DNA from: Billgrantia zhangzhouensis | Lineage (GTDB): Bacteria > Pseudomonadota > Gammaproteobacteria > Pseudomonadales > Halomonadaceae | Assembly (NCBI RefSeq): GCF_021404465.1 | Contig: NZ_JABFTT010000002.1 | Coordinates: forward strand, 62,001 to 126,000 | Length of the DNA stretch: 64,000 bases | Direction: 5' to 3' | Shown here: positions 23,983 to 31,915 of the stretch, one piece after another | Layout of the letters: each line of letters opens with the position of its first letter | Position numbering within the stretch: the stretch's first letter is position 1 | Notes under the pieces: generated by a model | Seen by the model: only the letters and a program-made list of their open reading frames with translations | Databases searched by the model: none | What the model was told of the DNA's origin: nothing | Position numbers and translations under genes: made by a program

Positions 23983-25254
23983 TCACCAACTCTTCGCCTT
24001 GCGGCACTGTGTTTGAATGTGCTGGCGCTGCTGCTGTAGCCGCCGCCAGCCGCGCTCGCTCAACCCGGCAGCGGTCAGGGCTTGCGGCAGCTCATCCGAA
24101 TCCAGCAATTCCTGCACTCTGGCGGCGAGCGCTTGTATCTCGCGCCGCACGAAGGGGTAGCTGAAGCGGCACTCCTTGGCGAAGGCCTGCCAGTCGCGAG
24201 GCAGTAGCTGCTGCGAGTTGACCTGATCGCCGATCGAGAAGGCCAGGTCGCGGTGATAGCCCAACACCAGCGTGCCGACCAGGTCGTAGGCAGGGGCGAC
24301 CTGCCACTGGCCGCGTTCGTCCTGGAGCAGGGAGATGTTCTTGGCATGGCCATCGGTATTGCCGACCAGCACGTTGAAGATCTGCCAGTGCAGCAGGTGC
24401 TGGAGCGAAGCGGCACTTGGCCGGCAGGCTTGCCGGGCCGTGGCGATGCACTGCGCGAAACGCGGGCCGTTGGGCAACTGGTACTTGTCGATGCGCGACA
24501 GCCCCATGGCCTGGCAGAAATCCTCCTGATGGACGCGACGCAGTTCGGGGGTGCCGATGCCGGCCCTGTCGTAGCGCTCCACGAGCAGGTAGGGGTGTCC
24601 TTCTGCCTGGCCCACCGTGGTGGTGGGGCAAGCCAGCCCGGTCAGGCGTGCCAAGGTGTTGAGGAACAGTTCGTTCAACACGATCAGGTCGCGGCCATCC
24701 ACGGCGAACTTGAGGATATGGGACGAGGGCGTGGCGCCTCGGGGCAGCTTGAGTTCACCATTCTCGAGCAGTACCGGGATCTTGTCCTGGGCGCCCGCGA
24801 GCGACAGGCGTGGACGCGGATCGCCCCCCTCGCTGCCCATCAGCGCGTAGCGGTCGCGGAAGGCCGCCCATTGGGCCAGCTTGTCGAGCGCCAGTGGTGT
24901 CGTGTCCCGTTGGCGTGTCGGCACCTGATCGGGGGGCAGGATCGTCAGAGCCCCGGCACAGTCTCCGCCGATGGCTTCCAGCAGTGCGAAATCGTCGTCG
25001 GGAATGGCCAAACGCTTGAGCAGGGCGGCCCGGGCCTGTTCTTCGGGCAGCAGGTTGCCGAACCAGCGGTGGGCCGTTTGTTCCTCGGGAAGCCAGGTAC
25101 GCTTTTCCAGCGGCAGGCTGTGGGAGATGGCGTGGCCGAACGCCTGCCACTCGCTGTCGTATTCGAAGCCGATCAGGCGCTCGCCGCTGCCTCGCCACAG
25201 CACGCCGACTCGCTTGTCGTCATGCCATACGCTCAGCGTATCGAGGCGGTTCAT
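23983..25254 (-). CDS. hipA: HipA serine/threonine kinase toxin
   Basis: HipA toxins phosphorylate a glutamyl-tRNA synthetase or related target and stop growth. Starting at ATG 25254 the protein has 423 residues with the family's motifs in order: SLAGAQDK (151-158, P-loop-like), the ATP lysine region SSHILKF, VERYDR (225-230), HQEDFCQAMG, the catalytic NTDGHAKN (299-306) and the metal-binding APAYDL (320-325). All key residues are intact, so it should be active. Its ATG overlaps the hipB stop by 4 bases (ATGA), showing translational coupling; the frame's upstream extension into hipB is not used. Confidence 0.92.
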   Translation of the reverse strand: MNRLDTLSVWHDDKRVGVLWRGSGERLIGFEYDSEWQAFGHAISHSLPLEKRTWLPEEQTAHRWFGNLLPEEQARAALLKRLAIPDDDFALLEAIGGDCAGALTILPPDQVPTRQRDTTPLALDKLAQWAAFRDRYALMGSEGGDPRPRLSLAGAQDKIPVLLENGELKLPRGATPSSHILKFAVDGRDLIVLNELFLNTLARLTGLACPTTTVGQAEGHPYLLVERYDRAGIGTPELRRVHQEDFCQAMGLSRIDKYQLPNGPRFAQCIATARQACRPSAASLQHLLHWQIFNVLVGNTDGHAKNISLLQDERGQWQVAPAYDLVGTLVLGYHRDLAFSIGDQVNSQQLLPRDWQAFAKECRFSYPFVRREIQALAARVQELLDSDELPQALTAAGLSERGWRRLQQQRQHIQTQCRKAKSW

Positions 25255-25490
25255 GTGCCTTGGGCCTCGGGAAGCTGGGCCGTCAGCTCGATGCCCAGGG
25301 CGTCGAGCACCCATAGCACCCGTATCAGGCTGCAGGTTTCGCGCCCGTTCTCCAGTTCGCTGAGAAAACGGATGCTCAGCCCGCAAAGGCCCGCCAGGGT
25401 CTCGAGGGTGTGGCCCTGCTGCTTGCGCACTTGGCGGATGAGGCGGCCAAGGGTGGCGGCGTCACGGATGGGGTAGGTGTCATTGGGCAT
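25251..25490 (-). CDS. hipB: HipB-type antitoxin, XRE family
   Basis: A 79-residue DNA-binding antitoxin that neutralises HipA and represses the operon. Residues ~13-68 form the XRE helix-turn-helix (LGRLIRQVRKQQGHTLETLAGL, then SIRFLSELENGR). It overlaps hipA by 4 bases. Three copies of TTTCCC-N4-GGGAAA lie upstream at 25509-25524, 25559-25574 and 25608-25623; the first sits 18 bases before the start codon, consistent with autorepression. E. coli HipB binds a different but similarly built palindrome. Confidence 0.9.
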   Translation of the reverse strand: MPNDTYPIRDAATLGRLIRQVRKQQGHTLETLAGLCGLSIRFLSELENGRETCSLIRVLWVLDALGIELTAQLPEAQGT

Positions 25491-25508
25491 GTCAGACCCT
25501 TCCTGAAA

Positions 25509-25524
25509 TTTCCCGATTGGGAAA
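25509..25524. promoter_or_regulatory. HipB operator candidate 1
   Basis: TTTCCCGATTGGGAAA, a palindrome with 6-bp arms and a 4-base centre, 18 bases upstream of hipB. Its complement is identical to operator 2. Confidence 0.75.
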
Positions 25525-25558
25525 ATTTAACAGGAGCATAGGGCGGCGGCAAGCGAAT

Positions 25559-25574
25559 TTTCCCAATCGGGAAA
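25559..25574. promoter_or_regulatory. HipB operator candidate 2
   Basis: TTTCCCAATCGGGAAA, the exact reverse complement of operator 1, starting 50 bases farther from hipB. A TATATAGG word nearby (25583-25588) is AT-rich and could belong to the promoter. Confidence 0.75.
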
Positions 25575-25607
25575 TTTGAAGTATATAGGCTTGTAGCAGC
25601 ACTTTTC

Positions 25608-25623
25608 TTTCCCTACTGGGAAA
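25608..25623. promoter_or_regulatory. HipB operator candidate 3
   Basis: TTTCCCTACTGGGAAA, same arms with a different centre, starting 49 bases beyond operator 2. The near-equal spacing puts all three sites on about the same face of the helix. Confidence 0.7.
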
Positions 25624-25861
25624 ATACCGGTCAGGTCAATGCTGTATCGTGAGTCCCATCCAGGCTCTTCTGCGAAAAATTGGAAAATAAACGCACCAAA
25701 ACGGTTATGGAAGCGATTTCCATGCGCTTGAGCGGTACTGGGACGAGATTTATGACATACAGTGGCGTATCTTTAGATCCTGAGGGCAAAGTTTCGTCAC
25801 CCTGGTGAAATATCGATAAAGCTGGGGCATGATGTTTCTCGATATCCCAAGGAGAAACCTC

Positions 25862-25969
25862 ATGTCTACACAATCGACTGCTGTGCTGCGCGAAGTGCTG
25901 GATCACTGGATCTCTCAAGCCCAGGCTCAACTGGCGGCTCGCGACGCCATCGCTGCCTACATTGGCTGA
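25862..25969 (+). CDS. small hypothetical protein (35 aa)
   Basis: A 35-codon frame with a strong AAGGAG at 25849-25854, eight bases before ATG 25862. The peptide starts MSTQSTAVLREVLDHW and continues as an Ala/Gln/Leu-rich amphipathic helix (SQAQAQLAARDAIAAYI), with no membrane segment. It lies alone between the hipBA operators and the FAD-oxidase gene. The opposite strand has an open frame over the same DNA but no ribosome site or family features. No family recognised; could be a real small protein or a gene start left after a deletion. Confidence 0.45.
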   Translation: MSTQSTAVLREVLDHWISQAQAQLAARDAIAAYIG

Positions 25970-26017
25970 TACAGCACGCGCTACCAAGACCTTCTTATCT
26001 CTTTGTCTCTGACTCCT

Positions 26018-27439
26018 TCAATGCCGAAGCGGCAGGATTCGCCCCGGGTTCATTAATCCATCCGGATCGAACAACGCCTTGATGCCTTCGGCCAGCTCAC
26101 GCTCCACTGGCGAGAGGCGGGCCAGGTAGGCGGGCTGCTTGACGCGGCCGATGCCATGCTCGGCGCTGATGCTGCCGTTGAAATCGTCGAGTACGTCGAA
26201 CAGGCGGGCTTCCAGAGCGTGGAGATGCTGGCGCTTGTCCGCCTCGGGCATGGTCGTTGGCGGCAGGATGTTGAAGTGCAGGTTGCCGTCGCCAATATGT
26301 CCGTAGGCGATGATCTCGCAATCGGGCGAGGCTTCCATCACGCTGCGGTTTGCCGCGTCGAAGAAGGCGGGGATCGCGGAGATGGGGACCGAAATGTCGG
26401 TGCGCAGGTGCTCACCACGGCGGCGCTGGCCTTCCAGCATGCTTTCGCGGAACTGCCACAGTTGACGCGACTGCGCTTCGCTCGCGGCAAGCGCGCCGTC
26501 GAGCACCAGCTCGCGGACCATGCCTTGCTCGAGCAGGTGCTCCAGTAGGGCAGTGAGGTCGAGTGGGCCGCTGGCGCTGATCTCCATTAGCACGTACCAG
26601 GGGTAGGGCTGGTCCAGCGGGTCGCTCAGCGATGGCGTGGCCTCCAAGGCGAGTTCGATGCAGCGGCGTGGAATCAGCTCGAAGGCGCTGAGCAGGTCGC
26701 TGCAGTCGCGCCGGGCGAGTCCGTATAGGGCGATGACCGCCTCCAGCGAGGGAACGCCAAGCAATGCCGTGCGGGCCTGGTTGGCACGCGGCGAGAGCTT
26801 GAGTACGGCGCCGGTGACGATGCCTAGGGTGCCTTCGCTGCCAAGAAAGAGCTGATGCAGGGCATAGCCGCGATTGTCCTTGTGTAGGGCGTTGAGGCCG
26901 TTCCACAGGCGGCCGTCTGGCAACACCACTTCGAGCCCCAGCACCAGTTGGCGCATCATGCCGTAGCGCAGCACGTTGAGCCCGCCGGCGTTGGTGGCGA
27001 TGTTGCCACCGATCTGACAGCTGCCTTGGGCGCCGAGGGCGAGCGGAAACTCGCACTCGTGCTCGGCGGCGGATTGCTTGACACTCTCGAGGATGCAGCC
27101 GGCCTCGACCGTCATGGTGAAATTGATCGGGTCGATGGCGCGTATCCGGTTCATGCGCTCCAGGCTGACGATCAGTTCGTTGCCCTCGGCGGCGGGTAGC
27201 GCACCGCCGACCAGCCCGCTGTGCCCGCCCTGGGGCACCATGGCCACACCGTGCTCGCGGCATAGCCGTACTGTTTCGACGACCTCCTCAGTGGAAGCGG
27301 GACGGGCAACCGCCCGCGGCATGCCTAGCCTGTCGCCGGCCCAGTCGGCCACGTAGCGGGCCATCTCGTCTGCTGCGCGCAGCAGTCCGCGTTCACCCAG
27401 GCGCTCGGCGAGCGCATCGAGAAAGTCGTTGCGTTCCAT
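26018..27439 (-). CDS. FAD-binding oxidase, GlcD / D-2-hydroxyacid dehydrogenase type
   Basis: Flavoprotein of 473 residues that oxidises a 2-hydroxyacid (D-lactate, glycolate or D-2-hydroxyglutarate type). The N-terminal PCMH domain has VAMVPQGGHSGLVGGA (~66-81) and GSCQIGGNIATNAGG, which bind FAD; the C-terminal domain carries AYGHIGDGNLHFNI and the HGIGRVK motif with the metal/substrate His. Start ATG 27439 is preceded by AAGGAG. It is divergent from the SDR gene and shares that 258-base gap, which contains GTAT/ATAC half-sites. In the cluster it could oxidise the lactate or glycolate released by sugar-acid cleavage; this is inference. Confidence 0.88.
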   Translation of the reverse strand: MERNDFLDALAERLGERGLLRAADEMARYVADWAGDRLGMPRAVARPASTEEVVETVRLCREHGVAMVPQGGHSGLVGGALPAAEGNELIVSLERMNRIRAIDPINFTMTVEAGCILESVKQSAAEHECEFPLALGAQGSCQIGGNIATNAGGLNVLRYGMMRQLVLGLEVVLPDGRLWNGLNALHKDNRGYALHQLFLGSEGTLGIVTGAVLKLSPRANQARTALLGVPSLEAVIALYGLARRDCSDLLSAFELIPRRCIELALEATPSLSDPLDQPYPWYVLMEISASGPLDLTALLEHLLEQGMVRELVLDGALAASEAQSRQLWQFRESMLEGQRRRGEHLRTDISVPISAIPAFFDAANRSVMEASPDCEIIAYGHIGDGNLHFNILPPTTMPEADKRQHLHALEARLFDVLDDFNGSISAEHGIGRVKQPAYLARLSPVERELAEGIKALFDPDGLMNPGRILPLRH

Positions 27440-27556
27440 TCAGTTCTCCTTCTGCCACGCTTCTTGCCAGACGGCGCCGCCCGGGAAGCGGTGGCGGGCC
27501 AGCGGCTTGGGGTGCATGGTATTTGCAAGGCGCCTGGTGCCTGGCCAGGACTCGCC

Positions 27557-27596
27557 TATCATGCTAATGATACTGTGTTGTATGACAGGTATGCCA
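27557..27596. promoter_or_regulatory. GTAT/ATAC half-site cluster, copy A
   Basis: Contains the palindrome TATCAT-GCTA-ATGATA (27557-27572) and TTGTATGACAGGTATGCC (27578-27595). Similar words occur before the TRAP operon (28641-28658) and before the leftward dehydratase operon (37488-37507). Candidate sites for the FadR-type regulator at 33061. Located in the divergent gap between the FAD-oxidase and SDR genes. Confidence 0.4.
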
Positions 27597-27697
27597 AATA
27601 GGGTCGCTCTAGCTCAAGCATCCGGGCCTGGTTGATGGTTTCCGGTCTCGCGATGGGGGTGGCTCATGTTCCATTTCGCCAGGGGGAGAGTGCAGCA

Positions 27698-28462
27698 ATG
27701 CTCGATGAATGGAAAGGCAAGCGCGTGTTGATTACCGGGGCCAGCCGGGGCATCGGCGCCGCCGTGGCGCGGCAGTTGGGTGTGCTGGGAGCGCGGGTCG
27801 CGGTGCATTACCACGCCAGTGCCGATGCGGCCGAGGCAGTGGCTCAGGATATACGGCAAGCGGGTGGTGAAGCCGTGGTCGTGAAGGGCGACGTGGGCCG
27901 TTCCGCCGAGGCCCGGCGCATCGTTGACGAGGCCGCTGAGCGGCTGGGCGGGCTGGATCTGCTGATCAACAATGCCGGCGACATGCTCGGTCGCGTCACG
28001 CTGGCGGAGATCGACGACGCCCACTACGACCGCGTGATGGATCTCAACGCTCGCTCGGTGGTGATGGTCTCGCAGGCGGCGCTACCTCACTTCAAGCGTG
28101 CCGGTGGCGGCAGCATCATACATACCACCTCGATTGCGGCGCGCAACGGCGGCGGGCCGGGCGCGGGGCTGTACGCCTCGGCGAAGGGCTTCGTCAGTAC
28201 GCTGACGCGTAACATGGCCAAGGAGTTGATGGACGACAAGATCCGCGTCAATGCCGTGGCGCCGGGCGTCATTGCCACCGATTTCCACGTGCGCCACTCC
28301 ACCGAGGAGCAGTTGGCCGCGGTTTCCGCCTCCATCCCCATGGGGCGTACGGGGGTCGCCGAAGAGTGTGTGGGCGCCTATGTGTTCCTGGGCACCGACA
28401 GCATGAGCGGTTACGTGACCGGGCAGATCATCGAGGTCAATGGGGGCCAGTTGATGCCATGA
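27698..28462 (+). CDS. SDR family NAD(P)-dependent oxidoreductase
   Basis: Classical short-chain dehydrogenase. TGASRGIG (13-20) binds the cofactor, NNAG follows (~90-93), and YASAK (Y/K catalytic pair) lies near residue 163. The C-terminal GYVTGQIIEVNGGQ is typical. Start ATG 27698 with AGGGGGAG just upstream gives 254 residues; an earlier in-frame ATG (27632) adds a non-family N-terminus. First gene of the rightward part of the sugar-acid cluster. Cofactor preference and substrate not assignable; likely a hydroxy-sugar acid. Confidence 0.85.
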   Translation: MLDEWKGKRVLITGASRGIGAAVARQLGVLGARVAVHYHASADAAEAVAQDIRQAGGEAVVVKGDVGRSAEARRIVDEAAERLGGLDLLINNAGDMLGRVTLAEIDDAHYDRVMDLNARSVVMVSQAALPHFKRAGGGSIIHTTSIAARNGGGPGAGLYASAKGFVSTLTRNMAKELMDDKIRVNAVAPGVIATDFHVRHSTEEQLAAVSASIPMGRTGVAEECVGAYVFLGTDSMSGYVTGQIIEVNGGQLMP

Positions 28463-28560
28463 GCGAAATATCACCAGCGGCCGGTGATCGGGGCGGAGAC
28501 GCGGCGGGCGATCTGGTCTTTCGCTGTGTCAAGCGCAGGCAGTTTTCAGACAGTGCCTAA
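28459..28560 (+). CDS. tiny hypothetical ORF overlapping the SDR stop
   Basis: A 33-codon frame whose ATG overlaps the SDR stop (ATGA), a layout typical of coupled genes. The peptide is Gly/Asp/Arg-rich with no recognisable domain. It may be a remnant of a longer gene or chance. No ribosome site of its own beyond the GGGGGCC region. Confidence 0.2.
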   Translation: MSEISPAAGDRGGDAAGDLVFRCVKRRQFSDSA

Positions 28561-28823
28561 ACAAGGCGGCACTATACGAGACGGGTTAGGAAACGATTGC
28601 GGTTGCGCGGCAGTAGGCGACCGTCTAAGTTTGGATAGGGTGGTATGATACGTATACAGCAAGACAGCATCCCCATCAGGCCGGTTCACCCGGTTCACCC
28701 GGTTCACCCGCAACACCGAAGCCAACGAGCCGAGTCGAGGAGCTGAGCTCACGGACGCCACTACCCAACGCCTGCACCTAAGTTGACAAGCAGAATAAAC
28801 CGACAGGTTGTAAGGAGAACAAG
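28561..28823. other. promoter region of the second TRAP operon
   Basis: No gene. Holds the GTAT/ATAC motif at 28641, and a GGTTCACCC triplet repeat (three tandem 9-base copies at about 28682-28709). The binding-protein ribosome site AAGGAG is at 28812-28817. Confidence 0.5.
28641..28658. promoter_or_regulatory. GTAT/ATAC half-site motif, copy B
   Basis: TGGTATGATACGTATACA, 166 bases before the TRAP binding-protein start. The TGGTATGAT part also fits an extended -10 box for rightward transcription, so promoter and operator may overlap. Compare 27578-27595 and 37488-37507. Confidence 0.4.
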
Positions 28824-29819
28824 ATGAGCCACAAGCGCCAATGCCAGCCCAAGCTCCTGCACATGACGGCCGTTGCCCTCGCGGCGGCGAGTATCAGCAT
28901 GGCGGCATCTGCCCAGCAGAGCCTGCGTTTCGCCCACGTCTACGAAACCTCCGAGCCCTTCCACAAGTGGGCGCTATGGGCAGCCGACGAGATCGAACAA
29001 CGCACCGAGGGACGCTACACCATGCAGGTGCACCCGGCTTCCTCGCTGGGCAAGGAGGAGGACATCAACGAGGGACTCGAGCTTGGCACCATCGACGTCA
29101 TCTATACCGGTACGCAGTTTGCCGGCCGCTCCTACGGCCCCATCGGCATTGCCGGCGCTGCCTACATGTTCCGTGACTTCGATCACTGGCAGGCCTATGC
29201 GGACAGCGATCTGTTCCAGGAGATCGCCGAGGGCTACCAGAATGCCACCGGCAACGTACCTGTCGCGCTCAACTACTACGGCGAGCGCCACGTGACCTCC
29301 AACGAGGAGATCAGCGTGCCCGAGGACATGCGCAACCTGCGCATTCGCGTGCCCAACGCGCCGCTCTACATGATGTTCCCCCGTGCCGTGGGTGCCAACC
29401 CGACGCCCATTGCCTTCGATGAGGTCTACCTGGCCCTGCAGCAGGGCGTAGTGGATGCCCAGGAGAACCCGCTGCCCACCATCCGCGCCAAGGCGTTCCA
29501 TGAGGTACAGGACTACATCCACCTGACCGGACACATCACCGATTCGCTGATCACCATCGTGGGTGGGCCGCGCTGGAGCCAGCTCTCCGAAGAGGACCGC
29601 GAGATCTTCCGCGAGGTGTTCGAGGAGGCGGCACGCAACAACACCGAGGAGATCGTCCAGGCTGAGCAGGACCTGGTGGCCTGGTTCGAGGAGCAGGGCA
29701 CCACGGTCAATGAGGTCGACCGCACGCCTTTCCGCGAGGCGGTGATGCCGGAGCACCTGGGCGATGCCGCCACCTGGGATGAGGAAACCTACGAGCGGTT
29801 GCAGGCCATCGGCCAGTGA
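28824..29819 (+). CDS. TRAP transporter substrate-binding protein (DctP family)
   Basis: Periplasmic binding subunit, 331 residues, with a signal peptide of ~30 residues ending in ASA. Mature features: SLRFAHVYETSEPFHKWAL, the ligand-arginine strand MRNLRIRVPNAPLYMMFPRA and AFDEVYLALQQGVVDAQENP. Start ATG 28824 with AAGGAG 7 bases upstream. Probably binds a sugar acid, judged from the dehydratase, FAH-type hydrolase and dehydrogenase genes in the cluster. Followed by a hairpin and then the two permease genes. Confidence 0.9.
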   Translation: MSHKRQCQPKLLHMTAVALAAASISMAASAQQSLRFAHVYETSEPFHKWALWAADEIEQRTEGRYTMQVHPASSLGKEEDINEGLELGTIDVIYTGTQFAGRSYGPIGIAGAAYMFRDFDHWQAYADSDLFQEIAEGYQNATGNVPVALNYYGERHVTSNEEISVPEDMRNLRIRVPNAPLYMMFPRAVGANPTPIAFDEVYLALQQGVVDAQENPLPTIRAKAFHEVQDYIHLTGHITDSLITIVGGPRWSQLSEEDREIFREVFEEAARNNTEEIVQAEQDLVAWFEEQGTTVNEVDRTPFREAVMPEHLGDAATWDEETYERLQAIGQ

Positions 29820-29849
29820 CGGCAGCGTTTCCTGCGTACTCATCTCGCA

Positions 29850-29879
29850 GCCGGCTCCACGCTCCAGCGTAGGGCCGGC
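29850..29879. promoter_or_regulatory. hairpin between TRAP binding-protein and small-permease genes
   Basis: GCCGGC (29850-29855) pairs with GCCGGC (29874-29879), and ACGC (29859-29862) with GCGT (29867-29870) around a TCCA loop; the bases between also mostly pair, giving about 12 pairs with one mismatch. It occupies the gap between the two genes exactly as the hairpin at 19589-19642 does in the other TRAP operon. Confidence 0.6.
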
Positions 29880-29894
29880 CAGGAGGCATGCTTC

Positions 29895-30476
29895 ATGTCC
29901 CGCACACCGTCTTCCAAGATGCCGTCGTCGTCATCCACCGAGCCTGAAATCGACTTCAACATGGCGTTCGATGACGACGACTTCCGGTTTCGCGACTATG
30001 CCGTCGAGGATTACGTCACCCTGGTGGTGTTCTGGTCGCTGATCTTCGTCGTGTTCCTGCAGTTCTTCACCCGCTACGTGCTGGGCGATTCGACGACCTG
30101 GACGGAGGAAATCGCTCGCTACCTGCTGATCCTGGTGGGCTTCATCGGTAGCGCCATGGCGGTTCGCCGTGGCACGCACATCATGGTGGAGTTCTTCTAC
30201 CACTACATGCCCGCCTGGTTGGCGCGGCTGCTCAACGACTGCGTCGAGGTGGTCAGCATCGCCTTTTACGCCATGCTGGCCTGGGTCACGTTCAACCTCG
30301 CAGGGCGCACGGGCGGCATGATGATCTCCGTGGACGTGCCCAAGAGCGTGCTCTATTACGCTGTCTGCGCGGCCTTCGTGCTGATGGCGGTGCGCGGAGT
30401 GCAGCGCCTGGTGAGCCGCCGCCTGGCGGAGCGTCGCCAGGTCCAGCGTCGACCCGTATCATCCGATTCCCGCTGA
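29895..30476 (+). CDS. TRAP transporter small permease (DctQ family)
   Basis: 193 residues with four helices. RYVLGDSTTWTEEIARYLLI (~56-75) is the DctQ signature (R-Y then W-x-E-E). The N-terminal ~30 residues are Ser/Asp-rich and cytoplasmic. Start ATG 29895 follows AGGAGG at 29881-29886. Works with the DctM protein of the next gene. Confidence 0.9.
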   Translation: MSRTPSSKMPSSSSTEPEIDFNMAFDDDDFRFRDYAVEDYVTLVVFWSLIFVVFLQFFTRYVLGDSTTWTEEIARYLLILVGFIGSAMAVRRGTHIMVEFFYHYMPAWLARLLNDCVEVVSIAFYAMLAWVTFNLAGRTGGMMISVDVPKSVLYYAVCAAFVLMAVRGVQRLVSRRLAERRQVQRRPVSSDSR

Positions 30477-30511
30477 CGACAACGACAAGATTCTTTTTCG
30501 CGAGGCTACGC

Positions 30512-31891
30512 ATGGCTCGACTCTCCGTGATGCGCTGGCACAAGCCCATCGTCACGCCCACGCTCTCGGCACTGGCCGTGCTGGGGTGCGTGATCCTGGC
30601 CGTGATGGGCCATTACCTCTCCTTCCTGTTCTTCTCTCTGTTCACCATGCTGGTACTGGGCGTGCCGATCGCCATCAGCCTGGCGGGCTCCTGCCTTATA
30701 TTCGTGCTGATCAGCGGCCAGGTGCCCAACATCGTCGTGGCGCACCGCATGATCAACGGCATTGATAGCTTTCCGCTGCTGGCCATTCCGTTCTTCATCT
30801 TTGCCGGCGGCCTGATGAACAATGCCGGTATCACCGAACGCATCTTCAATTTCGCCAAAGCCCTGATGGGCTGGATGCGCGGTGGGCTGGGGCACGTCAA
30901 CGTGGGGGCGAGTATCGTCTTCTCGGGGATGTCGGGTGCGGCGGTGGCGGATGCCGGCGGCCTCGGCATGATCGAGGTGAAGGCCATGAAGGACGCCGGC
31001 TACGACGAGGAGTTCGCCGTCGGTATTACCGCGGCCTCGTCCACCATCGGTCCGATCATCCCGCCCAGCCTGCCGATGGTCATCTACGGTGTGATGGCGT
31101 CGGCTTCGGTGGGCCAGCTGTTCGCCGCCGGCCTGCTGCCGGGCCTGCTCATGGGCATCATGTTGATGCTGATGATCTTCCTGATCGCCCGCCGCCGCGG
31201 CTACCAGCGCGACACCACCTTCTCCGTGCGCGTGCTGGGCCATACCTTCGGCCGGGCGCTGCTCTCGCTGATGACGCCAGTGATCATCGTGGGTGGGATC
31301 ATTACTGGCGCTTTCACTCCCACCGAAGCCGCCGTGGCCGCCGTGTTCTATGCGCTGTTCCTCGGCGTGGTGGTCTATCGCACCCTGAGCTGGCGCAAGC
31401 TGCTCAAGGTGAGCATGGAAACCATCGAGACCACGGCAGTGATCCTGTTCATCGTGGCAGCCGCCTCGATCTTCGCCTGGATTCTCACCAGCAATCAGGT
31501 GACCCAGCACGTCATCGCACTGATGGGGCCGTTCTCCGACAGCAAGGTCGTGGTGCTGATGATGGCCAATCTGGTGCTGATCATCGTCGGCTGCTTCATG
31601 GAAACCATTGCCGCCATCACCATCCTGGTGCCGGTATTGCTGCCGCTGGTGATGGCGGTGGGCGTCGACCCGGTGCACTTCGGCGTGATCATGGTGCTCA
31701 ACCTGATGATCGGTCTGCTGACGCCGCCGGTAGGCATGGTGCTCTACGTGCTGTCGCGGGTTTCCAACGTCAGCTTCGAGCGCTGCATGCGCGGCACGAT
31801 ACCGTTCCTGATTCCGCTGGTGATCTGCCTGCTACTGGTGACCTTCGTGCCAGCCATCTCCATGTGGCTGCCTACCTTGGTGTATCGCTGA
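30512..31891 (+). CDS. TRAP transporter large permease (DctM family)
   Basis: 459-residue membrane subunit with about twelve helices; typical patterns are IPFFIFAGGLMNNAG, SGMSGAAVADAGGLG, GPIIPPSLPMVIYGV and LLTPPVGMVLYV. It is ~30 residues longer at the N-terminus than the DctM at 17737, with one extra hydrophobic stretch (LAVLGCVILAVMGHYL). Start ATG 30512. Imports the probable sugar-acid substrate with sodium. Confidence 0.9.
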   Translation: MARLSVMRWHKPIVTPTLSALAVLGCVILAVMGHYLSFLFFSLFTMLVLGVPIAISLAGSCLIFVLISGQVPNIVVAHRMINGIDSFPLLAIPFFIFAGGLMNNAGITERIFNFAKALMGWMRGGLGHVNVGASIVFSGMSGAAVADAGGLGMIEVKAMKDAGYDEEFAVGITAASSTIGPIIPPSLPMVIYGVMASASVGQLFAAGLLPGLLMGIMLMLMIFLIARRRGYQRDTTFSVRVLGHTFGRALLSLMTPVIIVGGIITGAFTPTEAAVAAVFYALFLGVVVYRTLSWRKLLKVSMETIETTAVILFIVAAASIFAWILTSNQVTQHVIALMGPFSDSKVVVLMMANLVLIIVGCFMETIAAITILVPVLLPLVMAVGVDPVHFGVIMVLNLMIGLLTPPVGMVLYVLSRVSNVSFERCMRGTIPFLIPLVICLLLVTFVPAISMWLPTLVYR

Positions 31892-31915
31892 TACAACGAA
31901 CCACAAGGGACGTGA

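Noticed and set aside
25631..25987. 118-codon minus-strand frame over the region between hipB and the FAD oxidase
   Set aside because: No ribosome site, no domain-like sequence, and it runs antisense to the better supported 35-codon frame.
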